Assembly (NCBI GenBank): GCA_947498935.1
Contig: CANMMM010000004.1
Location: 1 to 64,000 of the forward strand
DNA length: 64,000 nt
From: an uncultured Aquimarina sp.
Lineage (GTDB): Bacteria > Bacteroidota > Bacteroidia > Flavobacteriales > Flavobacteriaceae
Direction: 5' to 3'
The notes below the pieces were generated by a model, which saw only the letters and a list, made by a program, of their open reading frames with translations, did no database searches and had not been told where the DNA came from. Shown in pieces: positions 9,515-18,007 of the stretch (position 1 is the first letter of the stretch; the number at the start of each line of letters is the position of its first letter). A program made the translations under genes and the position numbers.

Positions 9515-10066
9515 TTATGCATTTGGGTTCTTGGCTCGTATTCTTTTATACAGTTTGATACCTAGCATGAGCAGTATCGCTAATACCAGTATACCGACCA
9601 CGCCAAATACCCAGTTGACAGCATCTCTAACAATCACCAAAAATATCACTGAAAATAGAATGATAGTTGCCCCTTCATTCCAGAGTCGCATTTGATTCGA
9701 GGTCCATTTTATGATATCATGTTGCAGTTGCTTATACAATAGATGTGTTTTGAGGTGGTATAGGAATAGTAGTAGGATGAATCCTAGTTTTACATGCATC
9801 CACGGATTGTATAAAATACCAGGGCGTAGGATCAGCAAAGTAGCTGCAAAACTAGTCGCTAATACAGCAGAAGGCCATGTGATGATGTACCACAATCGTT
9901 TGGCCATTAGTTTTAACTGCTTGCCCAATATGTTTCTAGCAGGTGCGGGCTGCTCAGCAGCTTCGATCTGATAGATAAATAACCTAGGGATATAAAATAA
10001 CCCAGCAAACCATGTGATCACAAAAATGAGATGTAACGCTTTTATGTAATTATAATATGCCTGCAT
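9515..10066 (-). CDS. hemJ: HemJ-type protoporphyrinogen IX oxidase (membrane)
   Basis: 183 residues with four predicted transmembrane helices. The N-terminal block YIKALHLIFVITWFAGLFY followed by IPRLFIY, and KRLWYIITWPS, match the HemJ (UPF0093) family. A conserved histidine in the first helix (H12 here) is a haem ligand in studied members. It oxidises protoporphyrinogen IX to protoporphyrin IX in the membrane, the step before ferrochelatase. hemH is about 1.7 kb upstream on the same strand, beyond the MATE gene and a repeat copy. hemA, C, D, E, F and B lie elsewhere in this window. Confidence 0.9.
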   Translation of the reverse strand: MQAYYNYIKALHLIFVITWFAGLFYIPRLFIYQIEAAEQPAPARNILGKQLKLMAKRLWYIITWPSAVLATSFAATLLILRPGILYNPWMHVKLGFILLLFLYHLKTHLLYKQLQHDIIKWTSNQMRLWNEGATIILFSVIFLVIVRDAVNWVFGVVGILVLAILLMLGIKLYKRIRAKNPNA

Positions 10067-10396
10067 GATTGAATAAAAATATGTGTTAATGATGTTATGA
10101 TATTGCTGTGGGCGTTACCCAAGGGGTCGGGCTATCCGTTCCAATTCCTCGCCCTCCTACCGTCGTGCTGCGGGATTTCCTCTACTATCCCTAACGCAAA
10201 AAAAACAGTGCTAAGGTAGTTAATACATTGTAGGGATTGCAAATTTGTGGTATCAGTTTTTAAAATCAGTACCAGTACAGTAGGTTTTGCTGCTGCTACT
10301 CCATAGCGCTTTTATATCTCCTATACCTATTGCCATAGGCTTTATGATTACCAGGTGTGGAGTTTCTTTGCTCGCTACTTGTATTTATCTGTGCAC
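10067..10396. other. intergenic region between MATE gene and hemJ
   Basis: 330 bp. It holds dispersed-repeat copy 2 (10110-10197). The rest is unassigned. A 27-codon minus-strand frame just past the MATE stop lies in the same frame as that gene and is not convincing as a gene. Confidence 0.5.
10110..10197 (-). repeat. dispersed intergenic repeat, copy 2
   Basis: Reverse orientation: GGGCGTTACCC at one end and CTATCCCTAACGC at the other, with the 'CCGTCGTGCTGCGGGATT' middle. It lies 44 bp upstream of the hemJ start, between MATE and hemJ. Confidence 0.85.
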
Positions 10397-11788
10397 TTAT
10401 GCACCTGCAGTAGGAGTGACCAGTGTTTTTCGAATTTCTTTATTCAGAAAATACCCTGTAAAAGCCGTAGATAATATATCTGCTATGGGAAAAGCAATCC
10501 ATACTCCTAAAACGCCCATAAAACTCGGTAGTATAATGATCAAAGGAATTAAAAAGAACCCCTGTTTCGTAAGGCTGAGTAGCAGGGCAGGAATGATTTT
10601 GCCGATGCATTGAAAATAAGCAGAACCTATCAACTGTACAATAATAACAGGAGTAGCCATAAATACCCAGCGTAGAGCAGATGGCGTACGATTTAGAATT
10701 TCGATATTATTTTGCGCAGTAGTAGGATCTACAGTATCGCTATTGCTTAAAAAAAGTGCCACAAAAAAATCTGGAAATAGCATGATTACGCAAAAAATAC
10801 AGATACCTAGCAGTCCTCCATACCGGATAGAGGTATTGATCACTTCTCTGACTCTATCGTACAATTTTGCACCATAGTTATACCCAGCGATGGGCATAAA
10901 CCCTTGGTTAACACCAATAACAGGGAATAAAGCAAACATGAGCATCCTACTTATGATACCATAGACAGCGATGTCTAAGGCATCTCCATAGGTGTCAAGT
11001 ACATTATTAATTAGGATGCCCAGTACGGCTATAGTACCTTGTCTAGCTAACGTTACAAAACTAAGTCCACTAATTTCTTTTACAATCGCTGTTTGTAGTA
11101 CAAAAGAAGAGAATGATAATCGTAGCTCACTCTTACGGATAAAAAACCAAGCGATAAACCCAAAACAAATGGCATAACTGATAAAGGTAGCCCAAGAGGC
11201 ACCTTCCATTCCATAGCCCAGTCGATTGATCAAGATGTAATCCATACCAATATTAGCGATGGCAGGTAATATCATAGCGATCATCGCAAATTTTGGTTGC
11301 CCTTCTGCTCTGATCACACTATTTCCCATCATGGATAACGAAAGCATGACGATACCATAAAGAATGATTCTGTAGTAGGTAAGTGCGATTTCTGCAAAGG
11401 AATCATCTGCTCCAAAAAATGTAATAAAAAAATCCTGAAAAACAAGTCCCAGAATGGCCAGTGTTCCCGACGAGAGGAAGGTAAGCGTAATCTGATTGCC
11501 AAATACGCGTAGAGCTTTAGAGCGATTGCCAGCTCCCAAAGCTCTAGAAAGTACCGAACTTCCTCCAATACCGATCGCTAAACCAATCGCACCGATAAAA
11601 AACGTAAAAGGTAGCACCACTGTGATTGCAGAAATGGCTAGTGGCCCAATCCACCGTCCTAAAAAGATGGTATCTACGATCATATTCAGAGACATCACCA
11701 ATATGCCTATAGAGGCAGGTACCGCTTGTTGTACCAGTAGTTTGCCAATCGGTTGTTTGCCTAATGCCTCTGAAGTAACCTTGGCCAT
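10397..11788 (-). CDS. MATE family efflux transporter
   Basis: 463 residues, about twelve hydrophobic helices in two homologous halves. The N-terminal half carries MATE-type segments such as DTIFLGRWIGPLAISA and GIGGSSVLSRALGAGN. Family members export cationic drugs or metabolites using a Na+ or H+ gradient. Its ATG shares one base with the hemH stop codon (TAATG), so the two are probably translationally coupled. In a haem-pathway unit, export of a porphyrin or related compound is conceivable but only inferred. Confidence 0.93.
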   Translation of the reverse strand: MAKVTSEALGKQPIGKLLVQQAVPASIGILVMSLNMIVDTIFLGRWIGPLAISAITVVLPFTFFIGAIGLAIGIGGSSVLSRALGAGNRSKALRVFGNQITLTFLSSGTLAILGLVFQDFFITFFGADDSFAEIALTYYRIILYGIVMLSLSMMGNSVIRAEGQPKFAMIAMILPAIANIGMDYILINRLGYGMEGASWATFISYAICFGFIAWFFIRKSELRLSFSSFVLQTAIVKEISGLSFVTLARQGTIAVLGILINNVLDTYGDALDIAVYGIISRMLMFALFPVIGVNQGFMPIAGYNYGAKLYDRVREVINTSIRYGGLLGICIFCVIMLFPDFFVALFLSNSDTVDPTTAQNNIEILNRTPSALRWVFMATPVIIVQLIGSAYFQCIGKIIPALLLSLTKQGFFLIPLIIILPSFMGVLGVWIAFPIADILSTAFTGYFLNKEIRKTLVTPTAGA

Positions 11789-12825
11789 TAAGCTACCACT
11801 GTATTAGAAGTTGCCCATGTGTTGATCCATTCTCCTAGTAGAGCAGCCCAATCATCTCTATCATTGATACAAGGAATCGTGGTAAATTCCTTACCACCAA
11901 CTTCATGAAAAATTTCTTCTCCTTCCATTGCGATTTCTTCTAGAGTTTCTAGACAGTCTGATACAAAAGCAGGAGTAACGATCGCCATTTTTTTAATTCC
12001 CTCTTTACCCATACGTTCAATCGTTCGATCGGTATACGGCTGTAACCATGGATCAAATCCTAATCTAGATTGGAACGAAGTAGAATATGTACCTTCTTTG
12101 AGTTGTAATCTATCGGCTACCTGTCGAGTCGTCTCATAGCATTGGTGGCGGTAACAGAACTCATGCGCAGGCGTATTCGCCGCTTTGCAGCAGCTGCCAT
12201 CGATCGTACAGTGCGATTTAGTCACATCACTCTTTCGGATATGTCGCTCCGGTACTCCGTGGTACGAAAAAAGAAGATGCTCGTAGTCTAACCCTTTTAT
12301 TTTTTCTGCGATGCTATCCGATAATACGTTGATATATGCCTCCTGATTATAAAAAGCAGGAAGATCCGTAAGTTGCATAGATGGGAAATGCTTAGCTCTT
12401 AATTCTTCTGCCAGTACTAAGATCGTTTCGGTAGTAGCCATAGCAAACTGTGGGTACAGAGGAATGATCAACACTTCTGTTACTCCTTGGTCATGCAATG
12501 CCTGTAATCCATCTTTAATGTTCATCGAGCCATACCGCATAGCCAGTCCTACTGGTAATTCGGTCTGTGCAGCTACTTTTTTCTGTAAGCGTTCCGATAA
12601 TACGATCAGCGGTGAGCCTTCTTCCCACCATATTTTTTGATACGCTGCCGCGGATTTTTTAGGTCGTGTATTTAGGATGATACCTTTGACTAATAGAGTT
12701 CTAGCCCATAAAGGAACATCGATCACTCTGGGATCCATTAAGAACTCCCCAAGGTATTTTTTTACGTCTTTAGGATCGGTACTATCTGGAGACCCTAAAT
12801 TAACGAGTAGTACGCCTTTACTCAT
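11788..12825 (-). CDS. hemH: ferrochelatase
   Basis: 345 residues. It begins MSKGVLLVNLGSPDS; the signature LLFSYHGVPERHIRK contains the catalytic histidine (H189), and QSRLGFDPWLQPYTD follows. It inserts Fe2+ into protoporphyrin IX. A cysteine cluster directly after the signature (C206, C212, C213, C224, C229; SHCTIDGSCC and EFCYRHQC) could hold an iron-sulfur cluster, as reported for some bacterial ferrochelatases. That is inference here. It is the first gene of a hemH-MATE pair. Confidence 0.96.
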   Translation of the reverse strand: MSKGVLLVNLGSPDSTDPKDVKKYLGEFLMDPRVIDVPLWARTLLVKGIILNTRPKKSAAAYQKIWWEEGSPLIVLSERLQKKVAAQTELPVGLAMRYGSMNIKDGLQALHDQGVTEVLIIPLYPQFAMATTETILVLAEELRAKHFPSMQLTDLPAFYNQEAYINVLSDSIAEKIKGLDYEHLLFSYHGVPERHIRKSDVTKSHCTIDGSCCKAANTPAHEFCYRHQCYETTRQVADRLQLKEGTYSTSFQSRLGFDPWLQPYTDRTIERMGKEGIKKMAIVTPAFVSDCLETLEEIAMEGEEIFHEVGGKEFTTIPCINDRDDWAALLGEWINTWATSNTVVA

Positions 12826-12882
12826 AGGTTTTTCTTTTTATAGCAAAAATACAAACTATTCTGTCGATACTTCCTAAAATAA

Positions 12883-13044
12883 TGAACTCATCTTTACTTT
12901 TTGTTTTTGACCGAAAATGAGAAGAAATTCGACTGGATAAGGCACTTTTTGAAATTCATAGCAGCGCTACGGATAAAAAAAGTAACGAAATACAGGTGAA
13001 TTTCAGTCATTTTTTAGGGAAGAGAAAGGGTAGAGATGAGTTCA
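12883..13044. repeat. nested inverted-repeat element (MITE-like or structured)
   Basis: Outer arms TGAACTCATCT (12883-12893) and AGATGAGTTCA (13034-13044) are perfect complements over 11 bp. Inner arms TGAAATTCA (12950-12958) and TGAATTTCA (12997-13005) are perfect over 9 bp. A third copy of the right arm, AGATGAGTTCA, lies at 13061-13071 in direct orientation. The element does not code. Such nested arms suggest a non-autonomous mobile element or a folded RNA. Confidence 0.6.
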
Positions 13045-13177
13045 ATCAATAAGACTTAGAAGATGAGTTCAATAAAGGCTATTGGTAGCGAATATCGTGT
13101 GAGCAGCGTTAAAATATAACCAATACAGCAATAGAGATTGTGTTTTTTTACTATTTTTATAGAAGAAGTAATGGATA

Positions 13178-13201
13178 CGTTTTACAATTCGTTGTAAAAC
13201 G
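13178..13201 (+). promoter_or_regulatory. perfect 10-bp palindrome with TTCG loop upstream of the small ORF
   Basis: CGTTTTACAA - TTCG - TTGTAAAACG, ending 43 bp before the ATG of the 57-residue ORF. As DNA it resembles a dimeric-repressor operator (TACAA/TTGTA). As RNA it would form a stable UUCG-type tetraloop in the leader. Which applies is unknown. Confidence 0.5.
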
Positions 13202-13244
13202 GTTTATCGCTTTTATTCATAACGATCAAAAAAAGTATATACAT

Positions 13245-13418
13245 ATGAAACGCATTATTGTAGACGTAGCAGACGATAAATTACCTTTTGTTTTAGAACT
13301 ATTAGAGCATTTCGAATTTGTATCCGTATTAAGCGATACAGACGAAGAAAATAGAGGTATGTACGACTCTATTGTTTCTTTGCAAAAAGGAGTAGGTATT
13401 CCTGTAAAGAAATCCTAG
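13245..13418 (+). CDS. small antitoxin-like protein, 57 residues
   Basis: The ATG at 13245 gives MKRIIVDVADDKLPFVLELL followed by an FEFV segment and a charged tail. The pattern (short beta strand, then an amphipathic helix and an FV motif) resembles small Bacteroidota antitoxin-like proteins. A longer frame to 13140 exists, but its first 35 residues look random and would overlap the palindrome. No toxin gene is adjacent: csaA is convergent 18 bp downstream. The function is unknown; a regulator or orphan antitoxin is a guess. Confidence 0.55.
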   Translation: MKRIIVDVADDKLPFVLELLEHFEFVSVLSDTDEENRGMYDSIVSLQKGVGIPVKKS

Positions 13419-13436
13419 TAGCAATGCTACTTTTAG

Positions 13437-13775
13437 CTAGCTAATTTTTAATCCATTTTCTATAGCACGATCTGGTTGGATCAGTGTTACCTCATGCTGC
13501 TCTCCGACACAGCCTAGTAGTAGGCATTCACTCATTATGTTAGCAATCTGTTTTGGTGGAAAATTAATAACACCTATGATTTGTCTGCCTATCAATTCCG
13601 CAGGGGTATACAATTGGGTGATTTGTGCAGATGTTTTCTTGATACCATATGCACCAAAATCAATGGTCAATTGATAAGCAGGTTTTTTGGCAGCTGTAAA
13701 TACTTCTGCAGTACGTATAGTACCCACTCTCATGTCTATTTTGGAAAAATCCTCCCAACTGATTTCATTTTTCAT
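13437..13775 (-). CDS. csaA: CsaA-type tRNA-binding-domain protein
   Basis: 112 residues from the ATG at 13775 (a longer TTG frame to 13790 adds five residues and is less likely). The OB-fold tRNA-binding domain is recognised by FSKIDMRVGTI near the start, then INFPPKQIANIMSECLLLG. CsaA in Bacillus is a dimeric tRNA-binding protein with proposed chaperone or secretion roles; here only the fold is supported. It is convergent with the small ORF and lies downstream of the DHOR cluster terminator. Confidence 0.9.
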   Translation of the reverse strand: MKNEISWEDFSKIDMRVGTIRTAEVFTAAKKPAYQLTIDFGAYGIKKTSAQITQLYTPAELIGRQIIGVINFPPKQIANIMSECLLLGCVGEQHEVTLIQPDRAIENGLKIS

Positions 13776-13920
13776 CCGTTTGCTATTCAATAACTTTCGT
13801 AATTATGAATTCAAAATTAATGGGTTTTCCTGTTTTTTCCTATTTCTTTTTATGGAGGTTGTGGGTGTAGTAGCGTGTGACATCATTTCATATGATTGTT
13901 ATAAAACAGTTATATGATAT

Positions 13921-13944
13921 GGGCGTTCTCCTATGGTAACGCCC
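13921..13944. repeat. short inverted repeat matching the tip of the dispersed repeat
   Basis: GGGCGTT and AACGCCC enclose a 10-base loop. These are the same end modules as the six dispersed repeats, so this may be a minimal or decayed copy. It is separated by eight A from the adjacent terminator stem. Confidence 0.5.
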
Positions 13945-13945
13945 C

Positions 13946-13991
13946 AAAAAAAACGCCCCTTGACAGCAGTGATTGCGTAGTCAAAGGGCGT
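13946..13991 (-). terminator. rho-independent terminator after the DHOR cluster
   Basis: On the minus strand the stem ACGCCCTTTGAC (13991-13980) pairs with GTCAAGGGGCGT (13964-13953) with one wobble, and is followed by T8. It lies 63 bp beyond the stop of the 1098-residue gene and probably ends the whole cluster. Confidence 0.8.
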
Positions 13992-14054
13992 AAGTGTTAA
14001 CTATGTTAGCTTATGTGCTAGCTGCACAATAAATTATGTAGCTAGGGGGCTATT

Positions 14055-17000
14055 TTATAGTGTTTTTATGAATTTAACGAGTTTTTGCTGGTCTGCACCG
14101 CTTAATGCATTATAGGCGGCACGAGAGTCGCTAGCTTCTCCTCCGTGTGCTTCGATGGCTGCTTCTATAGTGGTAGCTCTACCATCGTGCATGAGGATTA
14201 ATTCTTTTCCGTTGTTTTCTAGCAGGTCGATGTTTCTACCTAACCCCCATAATGGTGGTGTTCTATAGGCTTGATCGGTAACGGTATGCATTTTTAGATC
14301 TGAATAGGGTCTGATGACCATGTCTCGGAACATCTCTGGTGCTGTACTGCTGGTTCTCTGTGTTGGTTGGTGACAACTAGCACAGGCTACTTCTCTAAAA
14401 ATACGATCTCCGTCTACGACATCTGGATCTAGATAGGCTGCGGCATTTCTGTTAGGTACTGTTAGGAATTCTGTGTACGCTACGATGAGGTCAAAATCAT
14501 TTCCTAAAGTTGCTGCTTCTACACCGTGGTCTTGTAACAATGCATTACGTACTTGATCTCGTACGGTGGTTACATTTCCATTCCAAGTAAGTACGGCTTC
14601 TGCACCTTCTACCCATTGTAAGAGTCCTGTACCAAATACTGGTGGCGGTACTCTAAGTTCTCCATCTATAGTAAGTTCGGGTTTTGAACCTCGTCCGTCT
14701 CTGAAGTGACAGTCTTGGCAGGCGTGTGTTCCGATCTTAGCAGAACCTAATACAGGGCCTGCAGTGGTAGATCCGAATTGGTCTTGTAACCCGTGGAATA
14801 GGTGATGCCCTTCTAAGAAATCATCTACATCTTCTTTGGTCGTTAAGGAGGTTAAATGCTGTGTAAAAATAGCATTCTGCTCTAAACGGGTAGATTCTAC
14901 TTCGTTATTGGTAGAGAACTCCATAGTGGTAGATCCTCTGCCAGCTAGGGTGAGTCGTGGATCTCCAATAGAAGAATCAAATCCTTTTCCTACTACTACG
15001 TGTTGGAAGGTGTTGTAAATCTGTGAGCTGATCTGTGCTCCTGAACCAATGGTGATTTCGTACGTAATGACGTTTCCGTAATCGAAATTGGTGCCACAGC
15101 ATGAATTCGTATTATATACATAGGCTGGGTTAGAGTTTTTGATCAGTCCATTGTCTAAGGCTTCTATTCGAAGAATGTTAGGCAGGTCTGCATCGATCGT
15201 AGTACCGCTTCCGCCTGTAGTAACGGTAGTGGTGTAGCGATCTAAGGCTCTTACTAATCCAGAATTGTTATAGGAATCATAGATAGACTCTGTGTTACCG
15301 TCATGTGCTCTAGGGTGTCTAAAACGCATCCAGTTTGCAGAATAGCTAGTAATCTGTGGTTGCTGAGCAGGGTCGATTCTATCATCTGGTGTACGCTCAT
15401 CGTATTCAAATAGGGTAGAGTATACCATTTGTGTACCTAAGTCATCTGATGGTAATCCTGCTTTTTTGTATCTAAAGAAATAATAGAATTTATCGAAACA
15501 ATTACCAGGGATTTCTACATTCATCTGTCCGAAATCGGTAATGGTCATTTCTGCTTCGTAGAATTCTACTTGATTACAAGAACAGATAAATGTCCAATCT
15601 GGGTCTCCAAATCCACTTAATACAGAGCCTACACCTCCTACGTATTGCGTTGCATGGAACTGTAATTGTAATGCTGCGCCTGCTCGTACGGCTACATTTC
15701 TTCCTTGGATGTCATGTACCCATCCAAAATCAGCGGGTGTACGGCCATTGATAGGCGTTTTTAGGGCAGACATTAGGTGTTTGGCGTCTGGTGCTTTAGG
15801 GAGTCGATTTACTTTAGCAATTTCCCATGTACCTACTCCGTGTCCTGTAGTGGCACCTGCTGCTGTGTCTCCAGTGTAGAAATACAGTGGTTTTCCGTCT
15901 AGAGTGGCTTGGTATTTTAATGTACAGTCGATTTGTCCATATTCTACGGCACCTACAAGATTGGTGATTCCTCCTGGGGTGCTAATGATATCTGGATCAT
16001 CTACTAATACAGGTGGCCAGTTGTCAATACAATTTCCTGTACAGTCTCCTGTGGTTACGTATAGTGAGAATCCTGGTTTTTCTGATCCTGCTGCTCCGAT
16101 TAGGAATGCACCTAGGTCTGCATTGCTGCCTACGGCTACAATAGGATCTGGTACTACTGCTACAGGTGTACCACCGCCACCGCCACCATTGTTAGGTGTG
16201 TAACAAGGGGTGCTGTCTACTCCTTCTCCAGCTTGTACTTGAATGCTAAAGATACATTGCCCTGTTTCATAACCAGGTCCGTTTCCTTGTATTCTGGCTT
16301 CTAAGGTATAGGTTTGTCCTGCAGTAACTCTGTCTGAGAAGTCTACTTCTAATCGACCGTTTTTAGCTGTGTTTGGACTACTTTCTACACAGAATCCATC
16401 GAGACATAGTTGTCTAAAACTTCTTTGCCCTCCGGGGTCGAGATGGTAAGCGATACCATCTGAATTGAGTCCCATCACGAATTCATCTCCTTGCGTTCCA
16501 CCACCAGTACCTGGGGTGTCGTTACATGGATCATTTGGGTTGTTACCACGTACAATGGTAATGGATTTGATAGAGGTAGGACATTCGTCTGTACCCCATT
16601 TTGCCCATATTTCATAACTGCCATCTGCTAGGTTTTCTATGGTATAGCTACCTGCAGTATCGGGAGTGGTATGTGGGTATGTCTGTCCATTATCGATACT
16701 AAAAGCTAAGGTGTCTCTACCTGCTACGTCCGCAAAGGTGAGTGTAATTGTTCCGTCATTAGCGCCTTCTGCTGTTTCATTGGTTTTGGCTACTTGCACT
16801 GCTGGGATATCAACTCCTGTACATGCTACTGGTGCACTGCTACCCGTGATTAGATGCCAAACATTTCCGGCATTATCTCCATTGGTCTGCCCTGCTTGGG
16901 TATCGTTAATGAAGTAATATAAGGGTTTCTGATCATAGGTTACTTGGATGCTTCCATCACATCTTGAAGATAATCCAAACTCTAATGGAAAGGAGTTACG

Positions 17001-17351
17001 TACTTGTGATGAAATACGTAAGTCTTGTGGTTTTGCTACCAATACGGGTGGCCAGTTGGTGGCACAGTCATTATAACAATCGCTGAAAGGAAGATTGGCA
17101 TCATCATTATCAAAGGTATATAGACTAAAGCCTGGCTTACTGGCACTTTCTCCTCCTGTGAGTATGATTCCTTTTTGAGCATCGTCAGTCAATGCGATTA
17201 CAGGTCCATTGGTGGTTTGTGCCATCATGGATAGTACGGGAATCACCATTAAAAAAGAAGCGGCAAGGGTTCTTTTTTGAACGGTATGGGTTCGTTTATC
17301 TCTCCAGAGTGAAGAGATCTTTTTTGTTAGTGATACTATATTTGTGTACAT
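14055..17351 (-). CDS. giant exported protein with C-terminal di-haem oxidoreductase (DHOR) domain, paralog 3
   Basis: 1098 residues. A long charged start is followed by a hydrophobic signal segment (FLMVIPVLSMMAQ). Two modules of the 'secreted repeat' type (PF03640-like: GFSLYTFDNDD, CATNWPPVLV, KPLYYFINDTQAG) lie at about 50-170 and 410-520. A middle domain conserved in all three paralogs has FICSCNQVEFY, FYYFFRYKKAG and NWMRFRHPRAHDG. The last 250 residues match DHOR (PF06537-like), with haem sites CQDCH (878-882) and CASCH (990-994), RTPPLWGLG and MHDGRATTIEAAI. It has no T9SS tail, ending LVKFIKTL. It lacks the D-C-G-G repeats of its paralogs. A peroxidase or electron-transfer role outside the cytoplasm is inferred. 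Confidence 0.85.
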   Translation of the reverse strand: MYTNIVSLTKKISSLWRDKRTHTVQKRTLAASFLMVIPVLSMMAQTTNGPVIALTDDAQKGIILTGGESASKPGFSLYTFDNDDANLPFSDCYNDCATNWPPVLVAKPQDLRISSQVRNSFPLEFGLSSRCDGSIQVTYDQKPLYYFINDTQAGQTNGDNAGNVWHLITGSSAPVACTGVDIPAVQVAKTNETAEGANDGTITLTFADVAGRDTLAFSIDNGQTYPHTTPDTAGSYTIENLADGSYEIWAKWGTDECPTSIKSITIVRGNNPNDPCNDTPGTGGGTQGDEFVMGLNSDGIAYHLDPGGQRSFRQLCLDGFCVESSPNTAKNGRLEVDFSDRVTAGQTYTLEARIQGNGPGYETGQCIFSIQVQAGEGVDSTPCYTPNNGGGGGGTPVAVVPDPIVAVGSNADLGAFLIGAAGSEKPGFSLYVTTGDCTGNCIDNWPPVLVDDPDIISTPGGITNLVGAVEYGQIDCTLKYQATLDGKPLYFYTGDTAAGATTGHGVGTWEIAKVNRLPKAPDAKHLMSALKTPINGRTPADFGWVHDIQGRNVAVRAGAALQLQFHATQYVGGVGSVLSGFGDPDWTFICSCNQVEFYEAEMTITDFGQMNVEIPGNCFDKFYYFFRYKKAGLPSDDLGTQMVYSTLFEYDERTPDDRIDPAQQPQITSYSANWMRFRHPRAHDGNTESIYDSYNNSGLVRALDRYTTTVTTGGSGTTIDADLPNILRIEALDNGLIKNSNPAYVYNTNSCCGTNFDYGNVITYEITIGSGAQISSQIYNTFQHVVVGKGFDSSIGDPRLTLAGRGSTTMEFSTNNEVESTRLEQNAIFTQHLTSLTTKEDVDDFLEGHHLFHGLQDQFGSTTAGPVLGSAKIGTHACQDCHFRDGRGSKPELTIDGELRVPPPVFGTGLLQWVEGAEAVLTWNGNVTTVRDQVRNALLQDHGVEAATLGNDFDLIVAYTEFLTVPNRNAAAYLDPDVVDGDRIFREVACASCHQPTQRTSSTAPEMFRDMVIRPYSDLKMHTVTDQAYRTPPLWGLGRNIDLLENNGKELILMHDGRATTIEAAIEAHGGEASDSRAAYNALSGADQQKLVKFIKTL

Positions 17352-17413
17352 AAGTTGTAGTTAAGAAAATCGATGTTACTGTCATTTTCAATAAGAATTA
17401 GCTATTTTATCCA

Positions 17414-17454
17414 ACAACAAGAGGTTTTCTAGAATACAGAATTCCTCTTGTTGT
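17414..17454 (-). terminator. 11-bp perfect inverted repeat after companion gene B
   Basis: ACAACAAGAGG (17414-17424) and CCTCTTGTTGT (17444-17454) enclose a 19-base loop. It lies 29 bp past the stop of the 150-residue gene on the minus strand. There is no clear T tract after it, so it may be a pause, processing or partial termination site. Confidence 0.5.
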
Positions 17455-17482
17455 ATGCTAATTGTATACAGACTACCTATTA

Positions 17483-17935
17483 CTAGTTATTAGTAAATAG
17501 TAGTTTTTTGGTTACTTTTATCGATTTTCCTGTTTGATCTGTAGTTTGGTAGATCATAAAATACAACCCTGATTGTAGTTTGAGTTCGATGTTTCTAAAG
17601 TTAGCTGGTGTAGCCGACGGTGGAATCACTTGAATAATTGCTCCTAATTGGCTTACAATGGTCATATTTCCATCAATTAATTGAGAAGATGATACTGTAA
17701 AGCTTCCGTTTTTAATAGGGTTTGGAGTGATCACTATGTTTGCTTTTGCATTTTCTAGATCATCTACACTTAGCGTAGGATCACATTGGCTATCATCGGC
17801 TTGCTGTTGTGATTCCCAACAAAGTCCACAGGCAGCTACAGGTCTACATGGAGGACACTGTACGGTTGTATTTACTTGGCTATATCCTATAGCTACAAGG
17901 TTACAAAAAAGTAAGAATGAAATTATTTTTTTCAT
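17483..17935 (-). CDS. small exported cysteine-motif protein with T9SS-type C-terminal domain, companion B
   Basis: 150 residues. The signal peptide is MKKIISFLLFCNLVAIGYSQ. Next comes a compact motif CPPCRPVAACGLCWESQQQA-DDSQC, then a type A T9SS sorting domain (ITPNPIKNGSFTV, GAIIQ, LQSGLYFMIY, ending KLLF). The mature part before the sorting domain is only about 50 residues, so the cysteine motif is the functional core. The paralog at 21518 keeps the motif (CPPCRP, then a CG-x-CWE block with Q and QADD). It lies between DHOR paralogs 2 and 3. No known function recognised; metal or haem binding, or anchoring of the neighbours, is speculation. Confidence 0.85.
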   Translation of the reverse strand: MKKIISFLLFCNLVAIGYSQVNTTVQCPPCRPVAACGLCWESQQQADDSQCDPTLSVDDLENAKANIVITPNPIKNGSFTVSSSQLIDGNMTIVSQLGAIIQVIPPSATPANFRNIELKLQSGLYFMIYQTTDQTGKSIKVTKKLLFTNN

Positions 17936-17956
17936 GACTATTTTATAGTTTATGAA

Positions 17957-17990
17957 CTAAGGAAGAAAGTTAGTATGCTTTCTTCCTTAG
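17957..17990 (-). promoter_or_regulatory. conserved intercistronic hairpin, DHOR paralog 2 to companion B
   Basis: CTAAGGAAGAAAG (17957-17969) and CTTTCTTCCTTAG (17978-17990) pair perfectly over 13 bp with an 8-base loop. It sits between the paralog 2 stop and the companion B start. The same stem (AAGGAAGAAAG) recurs at 21976-22008 in the equivalent position. It is a candidate RNA processing, stabilising or attenuation element. Confidence 0.7.
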
Positions 17991-18007
17991 CTATTTTTTT
18001 TAATTGA

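Larger units (their letters stand above)
12826..13244. other. intergenic region with two inverted-repeat structures
   Basis: About 420 bp between the divergent hemH and the small ORF at 13245. It is occupied by a nested inverted-repeat element (12883-13044, with a third arm copy to 13071) and a perfect hairpin (13178-13201). No further coding signal is seen. Confidence 0.6.

Noticed and set aside
10281-10396. 27-codon frame MAIGIGDIKALW... past the MATE stop
   Set aside because: Same frame as the MATE gene, no ribosome-binding site and no recognisable family; probably chance.
13140-13244. N-terminal extension of the small ORF at 13245
   Set aside because: The first 35 codons are Phe/Tyr-rich noise and cover the palindrome; the ATG at 13245 starts the protein-like part.
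15904-16203. ORFs opposite the DHOR genes, some with proline-rich ends
   Set aside because: They are shadows of cysteine- and glycine-rich codons on the coding strand, without start context or neighbours.
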